DNA from: Buddleja alternifolia
Taxonomy: Eukaryota; Streptophyta; Magnoliopsida; Lamiales; Scrophulariaceae
Direction: 5' to 3'
DNA length: 64,000 nucleotides
Assembly (NCBI GenBank): GCA_019426215.1
Contig: CM033404.1
Coordinates: 25,488,843 to 25,552,842 of the forward strand
Shown here: piece after piece, positions 21,399 to 32,396 of the stretch
Numbering within the stretch: position 1 is the first letter of the stretch
How the letters are laid out: every line of letters begins with the position of its first letter
The notes under the pieces: model-generated
The model's database searches: none
Seen by the model: the letters and a program-made list of their open reading frames with translations, nothing else
Told to the model about the DNA's origin: nothing
Translations under genes and position numbers: made by a program

Positions 21399-23708
21399 TG
21401 GATCAAATACATACCTTGGCACTTGGTAAGATCTAAGACCCAATCTAGGCCTTTGATGCAATTTGATCCCAAGGTGTGGGTTTATCTTATTTTTCAGATT
21501 ATTTATATTGTTTTAATGATGGGAGGGGCATTTTAGGCAGTAAAACGAAACAAACTAAATCTTCCCATAACAGATTTCTGATTTTTCTCCATAACTGATT
21601 TTGCTTCCCAATTTATTTTTATTTCTAATTATAATTCGAACTATTTACAGAAATTATCAATTTCATTACAAGAATCTGAAATTTTTTCATCATTCATCAA
21701 TTCTGCTTCCAAATTCGTTTTTTCTTTCGAATCATAAATTTTTGAATTCTGCATATTATACAGTACACTAATCATCAATATACAACTTATTATATTCCAT
21801 TATGCAGTCCATATAACGCGATTATACAGTATGGTATTACATGCAAAGAAAGTTAGTTTAATTCACAAACAAATTCTTCAAAAACAGAATTCACAAAAAC
21901 AGATTCTTCAAAAATCAAAAATCAAAGCAAATAACAATGATGTAAGCGAAAACATGGGGAAAAAATTCACTATGTTGGAATGATACGAAAATCGCACAGT
22001 TATAGCGAAACGGCGTGCTGAACAAGACGCACTATAGTGCGGTCTCGTGATTTTAGCCATCTGAGATCATTTAGGGCTTCAAAACTGCGTTTTGTCAGTT
22101 TTTAAGACTTGTAAATAACAATTACATATCATATAAATCATTATACAACATCTCATACAGTGTAGCATTAGTGACAAACACAATTAGTGATTTTTAAAAT
22201 ATCATACAGTAGCTTATAACCTATTATACAGTAGTATGTAAACCATTATACAGTAGTTTGTAAATCATTATACAGTGTGTGTTTATAATCATTATAGAGT
22301 AGTATGTAAACCATTATACAATAGTATATAAACCATTATACAGTGTGTGTTTATAACTATACAGTTACAATCTTATAAACCATTATACGATATCTTATAG
22401 CACAGTGTACAGTATCATATTAATTAATATACAGTATTATATAAGTCATTATACAGTGAATACAATAGCTAATTAATCCATTATACAATAGTTAATCAAC
22501 AAATATACAGTAAATACAAACAAGGTAAAGTTTGGAAATAATGGAAATAAATAAAAATGAAAATAAAAATCCGACTGAAAATATAAAAACGCAAAAAAAC
22601 CTATTAAAACGATGGAATTTGGGCCCGAGAGGATGGTGCTCAGCATACTTATGATAAATATCTGAGTTGTTTTTAAAACGACATTTCCTTCGAGATTGAA
22701 GTAGAGCTTGGGGCTAAATTCCAAAAACAGTTTTTGCCTTTCGGAAATTTAAAATATATATTTTTTTTATTTTTTAAAGCAAAATACAGTACATGAGTAG
22801 TGATATACAATGTGGTATTTTAGTGACACCACAATTAGAGATTTTTAAACTATTATACAGTAGGTTATAAACCATTATACGGTAGCTTATAAACCTTTAT
22901 ACACTAAATACAACGGTGATATACAGTGTGCGATTAATGATATACAATTAGTGATTTTCAAACCATTATATAGTATGTTATAACATATTATACAGTATCA
23001 TACAACTCATTATACAGTGTGTGTTTATACATCATACAATTACAATCTTATAAACCATTATACAGTATATTATAACACAATATACAGTAAAATATAAGCT
23101 AATATACAGAATCATATAACCCATTATACAGTGAATACAATAGCTAATTAATACATTATACAATAGCTAATACACAAAAATATACAGTAGGAGGAGATTG
23201 ATATTTCGCGATCGAATTTTCAGTTCGTGAAAATCTGTCATATTCATGGCTATTTTCTGGTCATCTTCCCTAGCTAATTTCCGGCCGTCTTCGAGCAACG
23301 CCTCACGCAAATTTTAGAAGTTCAATATTTTAGATTTTGGTTTTTTCAATCTCGATTTTACACAAATTTCAGAATTTCAGAAATTTTTTGGTGATAATCG
23401 ACCGAAATTTGAGATTAATACAATTATATAAACTGATTCCGTTAATCTTAGGCTGAGATTTGTGAGATTGAAGGGAGATTTTCGTGGGTATCAGTTTTGA
23501 GAGATTTTAGGAGATCATGTGCAGTTATTTTTGGTAAATGGATGCTGTGTAATTTTGCCATTTTGTCTATTATACCCCTAATTCATTAATTTTCCAATTT
23601 TGCTCTTGTTTTTGTTTTATATTTGGACTGTTAGATTTAATTAATCCAATGGACTAGATTGGATCTTAGGTCTTATCTAAGAGAGGATATGTATTAGATC
23701 TTGACCCT
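21393..23708. mobile_element. 2.3-kb TIR element with TATACAGT repeat clusters
   Basis: The ends form an imperfect inverted repeat of about 75 bases: left AGGGTATGGATCAAATACAT and right, on the other strand, AGGGTCAAGATCTAATACAT, both continuing to a CCAATCTAG run. The element sits in an AT run that hides any target duplication. The interior has no transposase frame. It contains two similar clusters (about 22085-22515 and 22790-23190) of the word ATTATACAGT and variants, and a gene-leader-like end (23200-23560). It is probably non-autonomous; the superfamily is not certain, and a Mutator-like element is a guess from the long ends. Confidence 0.7.
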
Positions 23709-25281
23709 ATATATATATATTATAATTAGAGTTTCTTTTTTATTTCAAACTCTCTTCCTTAGCTAATTGTATCATCCAAATAACCAACTTAATCTTTCCA
23801 TATATTTGAAATCCTTCCCAAATATATAAGATCTATCTAAATATATGTATATATATATATATCTCCATATAAGATTTTTCCATATAACTAATTAGTCAAC
23901 TAATCAATTAAATGGATCTTACCATATATACTAAGATACATACAATATATTATATGTATATGTATACAGATGCATACTTGGTGAGCAAGATAAAATCCTT
24001 CCACCATACACACATATATCACACTCATATATATCTATATATATATATATAGATATAATATTATTACATTAATTAATTAGACCACTAATTAATTAATTAG
24101 TCTTTCCTAATTTAATATTCCAATATTAAATTATAAGACTATTATTAATCAAGACCACTTAAGTAATTTATTCCTTTTCCCGATTAATTAATTTTAATTA
24201 ATTAATCTCTCTGTTAATTTACAAAGAACTAACCTAGCCAATAGACACTACACTAAGTTAAGTGTGTGACCCCTTAGGCTCATTAACAAGCTAACAATAA
24301 GTCATTTCCCGTAGGCTAAATTATTTATCCAAATAATTAATCAGACCTTGAATTAATTCACCTTATTAATTCAAGACACCTATTGATCATGGATCGATGT
24401 CTAGCAATATCGTCATGACTTCCTAGATGTCAACGATAAAAAGCAAACCTATCCAGTTTTTGATCTTCATGTGAGTCAAATCCTTCCATCAATTTCCCAT
24501 CTAAGGTCTAGGGTATGGTGACGGTCGAAACCCTAATAACCTCAGAAACTATGACTGTGTTGCAAACACTAATGATCCGATCTTCTAAGCAAGGATCATC
24601 ATTCTCTCTTCTAAGACTTCGCTCCAGCCGGAGGCGTTTATCGATCATTCAGAGTTACACAACAACATAGGAAATACCAGGCTTTTAGCCTTGGATGGAT
24701 CCCATATCTAATGCCATATGTTCCGCTATACTACCAGACTATACAGAACATACGCCCCATATGACTCTCCTGGACTGCACATGTATATCAAATTATAGTG
24801 GGTAGCACCTTTTCCAATGACATCTCAGGTCTAAGGATTATCTCACACTACGAGACCCAAGGACTTCTAGTCCGACTAGAACCAACAAGATGTCCTTGCG
24901 GGGCGTTCAATTCAATACTCTCCCAAGTATGAATCTTCGTATATGCATTGACCCGGCGGGTCATTGTCTAAGGAACAAGACACTCTCTCATTTGAGAATG
25001 ACATATACAGACAAGTCTTGGCGAGACCGTGATATTCCATATCTCATAGTCTCTATGACTTGGAACATAGTTAAGGATTACTGCCCTTGAGAGTGTTCTA
25101 TAATCACACACTACTCCCCTAGCATTATGTAATCCATGTGATCTTTATCTAGATTAGTTAAATCTATATGAGCGATAAAGAAGCCATTCCAAACCGTTTT
25201 GATATGATATGAAAGATAAGACTGTCATAGTATTTATGTTCCAGTGATTAAGCCAACAGATGGCTGGCTGATCATACAACA

Positions 25282-27376
25282 CTATTATATTTGACAAATT
25301 CGGACCAAATATTTCAAAAGATTCCAATCGAGAATAGTCAAATGGACATAAGTGTCGTAGTTGACAAAGATTGGGTAATCGGATGTCAAAACTAATAAGT
25401 TAGAGATTAAAATATTTTCAACGACATAGGTTGGGGTTGAAAATGTTTTTCATCCTTAATTATTAGAATAAAAAGGAGCTAGCTGTTGGCCCAAGCTCAT
25501 GGACCCTAACCACTCAAAATTAAGTTCAACCATCACCAACTCTGTTTAACAACCCATTAACAAAATAAAGCTTGAGATTCTACTCAACTCTTGAGTTTGG
25601 CATGTGGTGGGGCCTCTCTGTCTTATGTGTTTGTGTGTGGGATAAGTTAGGTGAGTATTTGTTAGGACTTGGTATTCTTGGGTGCATAGCATGCTAATGA
25701 TTTTTTTTCTCCTTTGATGCAAATATATGAAATTGAAATTCAACGTACACACGATTATCTGTGTAAGCATAATTGAAGCATTAACCCAATTGTTTGGAAT
25801 TATATGTTCTACCATTTAATCATTAGCATGAAAGGATATTTTGACATTTTTCCAACCGATCTTCTTGTTGCTTAGAAAACAAACTTACTAATCCCAAAAC
25901 AGAAACAAGAGGGTAAAAAAATTCAAAACGAGACAAAAATATGTACGAGGAGAAAAAAAATTCATCTAAGGTGAATTCTTCTTAGCTGGTCACGATGACA
26001 ACAAATTAAACTCTAAGTTATGTTTGGTTCAAAATTCTAAAAAGAAAAGAAAATGAAAGAAAGACTCATATACCAGATAAAACACAAATTACGTCATTCA
26101 AAGCACATTATCATTTATTTTTCCTTACATACTAGAGTTATAGGCATTGAGTTCTTTTCAATGGTATCGAATGATTGTGAAATATATTCAAAAAATTTGT
26201 CTCCAACACATTTTCTTATAATTAAACTTGTGTTCGATCGTTGGTTTGCAAGATCTTTTTTCTAAAAAAACAAACCTTATGACATCGATTATAATTATTA
26301 TGTGTTTTTCTCTAAAAATATCGTATTCATTACCCTTTTTCCTCTAAAAAGCTCTCATTTAAACGTAAATTATTTGAATCCTCCTTTATCTTCAAAGAAC
26401 ATTTATTCGTACTTTTATCTATAAAACGCAGCGAGAGCTGACAAAATATCAATCATCTCTAGTCCTATATACTTCCTAGTTTCATTAAGTTATAAAAGTC
26501 TTTACTGTGATAATGATTTGGCTTTATATATATATCTATATATATATATATAATATACATATATTTATCAATATCATGATCAACTTCCCTATCTAATTAT
26601 TATGTTTGCGAGGTGCTTTATGCTAACAAAAGAAAAGCCCTTTTCACCTACTTCACAAACTCTCTCATGTTCGCCCAACCTCTTCTGTACCATAATAACA
26701 AGAAAAAAAGAAAGCAACATACGTGCCTTTTCTTTTTCTTCTTCTTATTTTTCCTTTTCTGTTGGTGTGGGTCTGAAAGTTATTTCAACTTACTTAGTTT
26801 TCGAACTCAAGTGCAAAAGCACAATTAATTAATTAATTAATTGATTGATTGACTAATTAAGATACATATCTCAAACTTTGCCAATTTTATGAACCTTGTT
26901 GATGTAAAGAAACATCTTACTCAAGATGATGACATTCTTACATTGTGATTGTGAAAAACCTTTTGGTCATTATAAGAATAAACACTTTTTTGAAATTAAT
27001 GTGCAACATATATATAGAGATATTTCAACTACTCCAAGAAATTGGACTCACACATCCCCTCCACTTTAGGTAATGTGTCTAATTAAAGTCATTTCCACTG
27101 TTATGGCTCATTGGGTCATCTCGATTGCTCCAAATTCCCTATTTTAAGATTTAATCCATTGTATATTAATCGTTAATTAATCGGTATGTATTTCATATAT
27201 GTATGTAAATGGTGGTTTTTGTTAAATTTTGTATTTTTATATACCTAGATTGTTAACTAGGTATAAATACATTAGCACTAGCTAATGGAATTGGTGAAAT
27301 ACAATTTTGGTATTACATTTGTGTTACACATGTACGTGCAAGGCAACAATTCCTTCACACACACACATATATATAT
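25282..27376. other. Intergenic DNA, no gene seen
   Basis: The AT-rich sequence has only short overlapping open frames (for example 25546-25815 and 26602-26832) without recognisable content. No LTR ends, TIRs or RNA gene were identified. Short simple runs occur at 26521-26560 and 27366-27376. It looks like old single-copy or decayed DNA. Confidence 0.5.
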
Positions 27377-27455
27377 AGGGTTTATTACAATTTAGCTCCC
27401 CGTGAAATTTGTATATAGCAAAAAAACTTCCTGTGAAAAAATAATAGGCAATTTA

Positions 27456-27997
27456 GGCTGTAATTGGATGGACACTCCATCTTCAAAAAAATATTTTTCA
27501 AACATTTTTTCTCCCAAAAATACGTTTGGTTGGCATATCATGGGAATTTTTTTGAATAAAAATCTCAAAATTTCTATGAAAAATTCTTGGAAAAAAAGAA
27601 AAAAATACATTTTTACTATTCATGATTTGACAGTTTATTCACCAATTAAAAGGATTTGGTCTGGCTATTGTTCAACACCGAAAATCAAATTAATTACATA
27701 TTCTAATGTAAAATAACGTAACGAGCAAAATAAGATCCATTTTGCCTATTTTTTTATGACTAAATCGATGAATTTGACTAAAATATGTTTATGAAAAATT
27801 ATATTTAAGCATTAATATAAACAAACTTTCACAATAAAAAACATATCACATCAACCATAATCATTACATATTTTTCTCTAAAAAAAACTCATCCAACCAC
27901 ATTTCTAACCCAACATTTCTTATCCCTAAAATTTTTTTTTATCACTTTTGTCATGAAAAAAAATTCTTCGAGATGGATATGCCATCCAATTAAGCCC
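27456..27997. mobile_element. Harbinger/Tourist-like MITE nested in the left TIR
   Basis: Ends GGCTGTAATTGGATGG and, on the opposite strand, GGGCTTAATTGGATGG, flanked by TTA at 27453-27455 and 27998-28000. The 3-base TTA target duplication and GG-starting ends are typical of PIF/Harbinger. Taking the insert away makes the outer element's left TIR continuous. The overlapping opposing frames inside (27392-27610, 27402-27716) are by-products. Confidence 0.8.
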
Positions 27998-28160
27998 TTA
28001 GGCTCCCTGTGTTTTTCGGAATGAAGCAAAAAAAACTCCCCACGCGCCCCACGCGCCAAAACTGAGACTTTGCATGCTGTTTTTGTTGTTTAAAGTCCAT
28101 TTGCCCCTTTTTTGCTATAAAAAGCCTTAATTACCTTATATTTGGTCCCCCCTTATATTT

Positions 28161-29245
28161 GAATACAAAACTGCTTTGTTCTAAATGTCTCCTGATTATG
28201 TGCAATATATGCATAGATAGCCTTATGTGTCTAGTTTCATGGAAAGAAAACAGTTCGTGAATCCAAGCTTTCAACAATGAGTTATGAATTTTCTCGTGAA
28301 AACGCGCACAGCTATCTACACAGCTGACATATTTTTAGCTAGCTTTGAATACAAAACTGATTTGTTCTGTATGTCTCCTTATTATGTGCGATATATTCGG
28401 GGATAGCTCTATGTGTCTAGTTTCATGGGAAGAAAATGGTTCATGAATCCGAGCTTTCAACAATGAGTTATGAATTTTCTCGTGAAGACGCGCACAGCTA
28501 TCTCCACAGCAGACATATTTTTAGCTCGCTTTGAATACAAAACTGCTTTGTTCTAGATGTCTCCTGATTATGTGAGATATATGCGTGGATAGCCCTATGT
28601 GTCTAGTTTCATGGGAAGAAAACAGCTCATGAATCCGAGATTTCAACAATGAGTTATGAATTTTCTCGTGAAGACGCGCACAGCTATCTGTACAGCCGAC
28701 ATATTTTTAGTTAGCTTTGAATACAAAACTGATTTGCTCTAGATGTATCCTGATTATGTGCGATATATCCGTGGATAGACTTATGTGTCTAGTTTCATGG
28801 GAAGAGGTTCATGAATCCAAGCTTTCAACAATGAGTTATGAATTTTCTCGTGAAGACGCGCACAGCTATCTGCACAGCCGACATATTTTTAGCTAGCTTT
28901 GAATACAAAACTGCTTTGTTCTAAATGTCTCCTGATTATGTGATATATATGCGTGGATAGCCCTATGTGTCTAGTTTCATGGGAAGAAAACGGTTCATGA
29001 ATCCGAACTTTCAACAATGAGTTATGAATTTTCTCGTGAAAACGCGCACAGTTATCTGCACAACCGACATATTTTTAAGTAGCTTTGAATACAAAACTGT
29101 CTTGTTTTAGATGTCTCCTGATTATGTGCGATATATGCTTGGCCTATGTGTCTAGTTTTATGGGAAGAAAACGGTTCATGAATCCGAGCTTTCAACAATG
29201 AGTTATGAATTTTCTCGTGAAGACGCGCACAGCTGTCTGCCTACG
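28161..29245. repeat. Six tandem repeats of about 186 bases
   Basis: Copies start with GAATACAAAACTG at 28161, 28347, 28533, 28719, 28901 and 29087, a spacing of 186 except one of 182 (a 4-base loss around 28803). Each copy includes CTAGTTTCATGGGAAGA, CAACAATGAGTTATGAATTT and CGCGCACAGCTATCTG. The last copy ends in different sequence near 29240. The unit length divides by three, but no copy is an open frame throughout. Confidence 0.95.
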
Positions 29246-29414
29246 AGGGTATTTTTGTCCATCCAAAAAAACTTTAAAGTGTAAAATCTGCGAGGAGGCA
29301 GTGTGCTTCATTCCGAAAAACACAGGGGACTAAATTGCCTATTGTTTTTTCACAGGGAGCTTTTTTGCTATATACGAATTTCACAGGGAGCTAAATTGCA
29401 ATAAACACTATATA

Positions 29415-30203
29415 TAGAGGTGTCCAAAAAAACCGGAAATTCGGTTAACTGCCCGAACCGGACCGAAAATCGAAAATTCGGTTCAAACCGAAACCGAACC
29501 GAAAATTTCGGTTTGGTTTCGGTTTTACGGTTCGGTTAACCAAACCGAACCGAAAATCGAATTATTTTTTAAATCTTTTTTAATATATTTTATTATATAA
29601 TATATGTAATAATATAATATTAGTATATTACATTTCAACCCCCCACTAATACCACACATTTCAGCCCCTCACAACTTGTAAATCTCTCTCACTCTCTGCC
29701 CGTCTCGTCCCATCTCTCACAACTCTCTCACTCTCTGCCCGTCTGCCGTCTCGCCGCGTCTCTCCAGTCGCCGCCGATTCCAGTCGCCAGCAGCTCGCCA
29801 CCGTCCGACTCCGACTCCGACGCCGCAGGTAAGATTCCATAACCCCTTGTCCCCTTTGCAATTTCCCAACCCTAATTTATCAATTTATCAAATTGTGTGA
29901 TAAATGAAGGGGATTTTGTTCTTGATAAATTGTATGATAAATTGTGTGATAAATTGAAGGGGAACCATGAATGGGCAGATTTATTGGATAAATTGTGTGA
30001 TAATCGAAAAACCGAAAACCGAAATGTTTTTAGCAAAAAAATGTTTTTTTTTTAATTTTGAAGCAAATTTCGGTTAACCGAAAACCGAACCGAACCGAAC
30101 TTTTTCGGTTCGGTTTTCGGTTTGCATTTTCGGTAAACCGAATTCTCGGTTAACCGAATTTTTTGTTCGGTTTTGAACCGAACCGAACCGATGGACAGGC
30201 CTA
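29415..30203. mobile_element. hAT non-autonomous element 1
   Basis: Ends TAGAGGTGTCCA and, on the other strand, TAGGCCTGTCCA; flanks ACTATATA (29407-29414) and CCTATATA (30204-30211), an 8-base target duplication with one mismatch. Subterminal regions are packed with AACCG and CGGTT words. The interior at 29640-29830 has a CT-rich leader ending GCCGCAG then GTAAG, the look of a first exon with splice donor, but no transposase. The 66-codon minus frame there is not a gene. Confidence 0.85.
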
Positions 30204-30688
30204 CCTATATATATATATATATTGAGATAGTTACATGCATATCCCCTCACTTGTTGAGTAGTTATTATGAGCCCTCTGAGTTTTTTCCCAATTATCAAAA
30301 CAACCCCTGTCATATATGACAACTCGAAAAATAGGAGGAGGTGCTATTGTAATCTATTTTGTACTATAGGTAGTGTAATTGTAATTAGTTTTAATTATTA
30401 AAGAAAGTTATGATAATCTCAAATCTTGGTGTGTATTTTATAATTAAGATCTCACGTGAAGGATGTTTATGTAATTTACTATTTTATATTTTTTGTCATG
30501 AATACATGGTACATATGACACAAGTTCTAAATTACAAAAAGTAGTGATAGAGGATATTTTCCAGGCTAGTTAGAGGATAAGTAACTTTTTTCCTTTGACA
30601 ACCAACCTTGCAATAATGAAATAATAGATTAATGTATTTAGTAAGCTACTCCAATGTTTGTATCTCAACCCCCACTTCTCCCCTTCCA
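30204..30688. other. Upstream region of the uclacyanin-like gene
   Basis: AT-rich sequence with no open frame of note. The first 130 bases contain words resembling decayed MITE ends (ATATCCCCTCACTTGTTGAG). Confidence 0.5.
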
Positions 30689-30698
30689 CTATATAAGT
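30689..30698 (+). promoter_or_regulatory. TATA box of the uclacyanin-like gene
   Basis: CTATATAAGT follows a pyrimidine-rich CTCCCCTTCC stretch and lies about 115 bases before the start codon at 30806, a usual plant core-promoter layout. Confidence 0.65.
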
Positions 30699-30805
30699 AA
30701 ATGTTGCAGGCATTATCATCTAAAACAAACTTTCATCATTTAACCCCCATATCTCCCTCCTCCAGAAGAAAACATATATATATATATATATTTAAAAATA
30801 TATAA

Positions 30806-31689
30806 ATGATGGCCAATTACTTTAATTGTTTGATGGTATTGATGATAATATGTTCGGCAATTCGTGCAGTTCCAGCAGCGATATACACAGTCGGGGAGGC
30901 CTCTGGTTGGTCAATGGGTGGTGACTATAGCAGCTGGGCAAGTGATAAGACATTTGCAGTTGGTGACACCCTCGGTCAGTACTCTCTGTCTCTCCCATAG
31001 CAAAAAAATGGTTTTCTATAATTAATATATATATATATATATACTACCTCATTCCTAATCCTCTCCCATAACACAAATTTATTTTCTACAATTAATTAAT
31101 TAATATTTACTATTATCCTAAACAAAGGGCGCGCAGTATTAATCTCAAACTCGAAACTTTGATACTATCGTCTTGAATTATTGGGTTGACAATCATGAAA
31201 CATTTGTGTGAACATGAATTAAATATACAATAATTGATATATATATATGTGTGTATATATATATATATATATGCAGTATTCAACTATGCCTCGGGGCACA
31301 CTGTTGACGAAGTGAGTGCAAATGACTACAAGACATGCACTACTGGCAACGCAATAGCCTCTGACAGCAGCGGCGCCACCTCCGTCACGCTCAAGACCGC
31401 CGGTTCACATTACTTCATTTGCGGTATCCCTGGCCATTGTGGCGGGGGAATGAAGCTTGCCGTTAATGTAGCCGCAGCAGCCAGTGGCGGCGGCACCGGC
31501 GATTCCTCATCCACCACCGCAACTTCGCCGCCTTCCTCCACCACCACTTCTTCGGCAACTCCTACCGAAGTCAGGACACCTACTGCAGGCACTCTTACTC
31601 AGCCATCTTCCTCTGCAACGTTGTCTCCATTTGTTGCTGTGGCTTTTACATATTTCGTTGTAATGTTAAAGTGTTTTCATCTCCTGTAA
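30806..31689 (+). CDS. Uclacyanin/plantacyanin-like blue copper protein, two exons
   Basis: Exons are 30806-30974 and 31277-31689, joined by a phase-1 GT-AG intron, giving 193 residues. Residues 1-24 form a secretion signal ending about AVPA. The plastocyanin-like domain (about 25-121) has the type I copper ligands His64, Cys105, His110 and Met115, with Cys77 and Cys111 placed for the usual disulfide. A Ser/Thr/Pro-rich segment (126-171) with SPP and TPT motifs suggests arabinogalactan glycosylation, and a hydrophobic tail (172-193) suggests a GPI anchor. Methionine as fourth ligand favours the uclacyanin or plantacyanin type over stellacyanin or early nodulin types. It would act in electron transfer or cell-wall signalling at the cell surface; the substrate is not known. 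The start is one of two adjacent ATGs (30806, 30809). It is tail to tail with the next gene. Confidence 0.93.
30975..31276 (+). other. Intron of the uclacyanin-like gene
   Basis: Donor GTCAGT after CTCG, acceptor ATGCAG before TATTCAAC. It is 302 bases, contains two AT microsatellites (31028-31041, 31253-31272), and splits the codon of Val57, the common intron place in this family. Confidence 0.9.
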
Positions 31690-32396
31690 TTAAACTTGGC
31701 TTACTAGTCTGGCCAGGATAGAGGCAGTGCTCCTTTCTCTTTAGTCTTTACCCACTACTACTATTTCCCATTTCTCGTAGTTGTGTGTTATTCATCATTT
31801 ACCCTTTAATTAGTGCTTTGTGTTCCCTTGTAACTAAATATATTGTGTACCACTACTTCATTTGCCATAGAGCTGATGGGGCGCTTTCATACTGTGGCAT
31901 TGGCAGTGCCATGGTTAATCGTGATTAATATATATATATATATATTTTGGAACCGTAAGCGCATTTCTAGTAAACTTCAAACAAGATATATGTACAAACC
32001 AAACCCTGGCATACCTGGGTGTTACATCACCTCAAATTTAGTATTCACTATTCTCCAAATATTCTCTAAAGCTTCTTGTACTTACCTCTATCTGTACCAA
32101 ACGACCTTCTATTCCTCTCAATCCATATGTGTTAATCTCAATTACGCTTTATAAAAGTCTCACCTCTCATTTAGTGTCATAAGTTCTAAAAAGTCTCACT
32201 TTTGGTCTCAATCGACTATTTCGTCCAAAACTTAATGATCTAACCCATTAGTCAATATTAGGAGAGAAAAGCAACTATACGTCTAGAAATAGAGGAAGTA
32301 TTTTTTGTTTCAATAAGCAGTTGAAGTTCTTTGTCGAATGAATGAATGAATTCAGAATTACACTAATTTCACTATTCTAAATATATAAATAAAAAT
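31690..32396. other. Convergent 3' region between the two host genes
   Basis: It holds both 3' untranslated regions. A 103-codon frame at 31843-32154 is low complexity and unlikely to be coding. AT run at 31925-31944. No terminal repeats were seen. Confidence 0.6.

Larger units (their letters stand above)
20919..25281 (-). mobile_element. Copia 5' LTR interrupted by a TIR element
   Basis: TGTTGGAAAAATAGC begins the LTR and ATCATACAACA ends it. The motif CGCAGTGGAA lies 46 bases inside. After removal of 21393-23708 about 2.05 kb of LTR remain, with blocks shared with 38468-40541 and, inverted, 36400-37719 (GTGTGTGACCCCTTAGGCTC, CGATCATTCAGAG, GAAATACCAGGC). The primer binding site at 20906 marks it as a 5' LTR. 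No partner LTR with a matching flank was found. Confidence 0.75.
27377..29409. mobile_element. 2-kb TIR element carrying a 186-base tandem array
   Basis: Left end AGGGTTTATTACAATTTAGC and right end, on the other strand, AGTGTTTATTGCAATTTAGC are matched over roughly 125 bases once a MITE (27456-27997) is set aside; both continue to TGTTTTTCGGAATGAAGC. The interior consists of a GCGCC-rich piece, six tandem repeats and about 50 bases. No transposase frame exists. Both edges lie in AT runs, so the target duplication cannot be read. Long TIRs suggest a Mutator-like non-autonomous element, which is inference. Confidence 0.75.

Noticed and set aside
7577..25281. LTRs at 7577-9347 and 20919-25281 as the two ends of one element
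   Set aside because: They share only family blocks, their termini differ (TGTTGGACAACC versus TGTTGGAAAAAT), and the outer flanks do not match as a target duplication.
25546..25815. Minus-strand 89-codon frame as a gene
   Set aside because: No recognisable domain, no promoter or splice context, and AT-rich composition like its surroundings.
28161..29245. CRISPR-like array
   Set aside because: The units are contiguous 186-base tandem repeats without unique spacers, inside a plant transposon.
29661..29861. Arginine-rich minus-strand frame as a small protein gene
   Set aside because: It is the antisense of a CT-rich leader inside a hAT element.
31843..32154. Frame of 103 codons downstream of the uclacyanin-like gene
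   Set aside because: Low complexity, no homologue recognised, and it lies in the expected 3' untranslated region.
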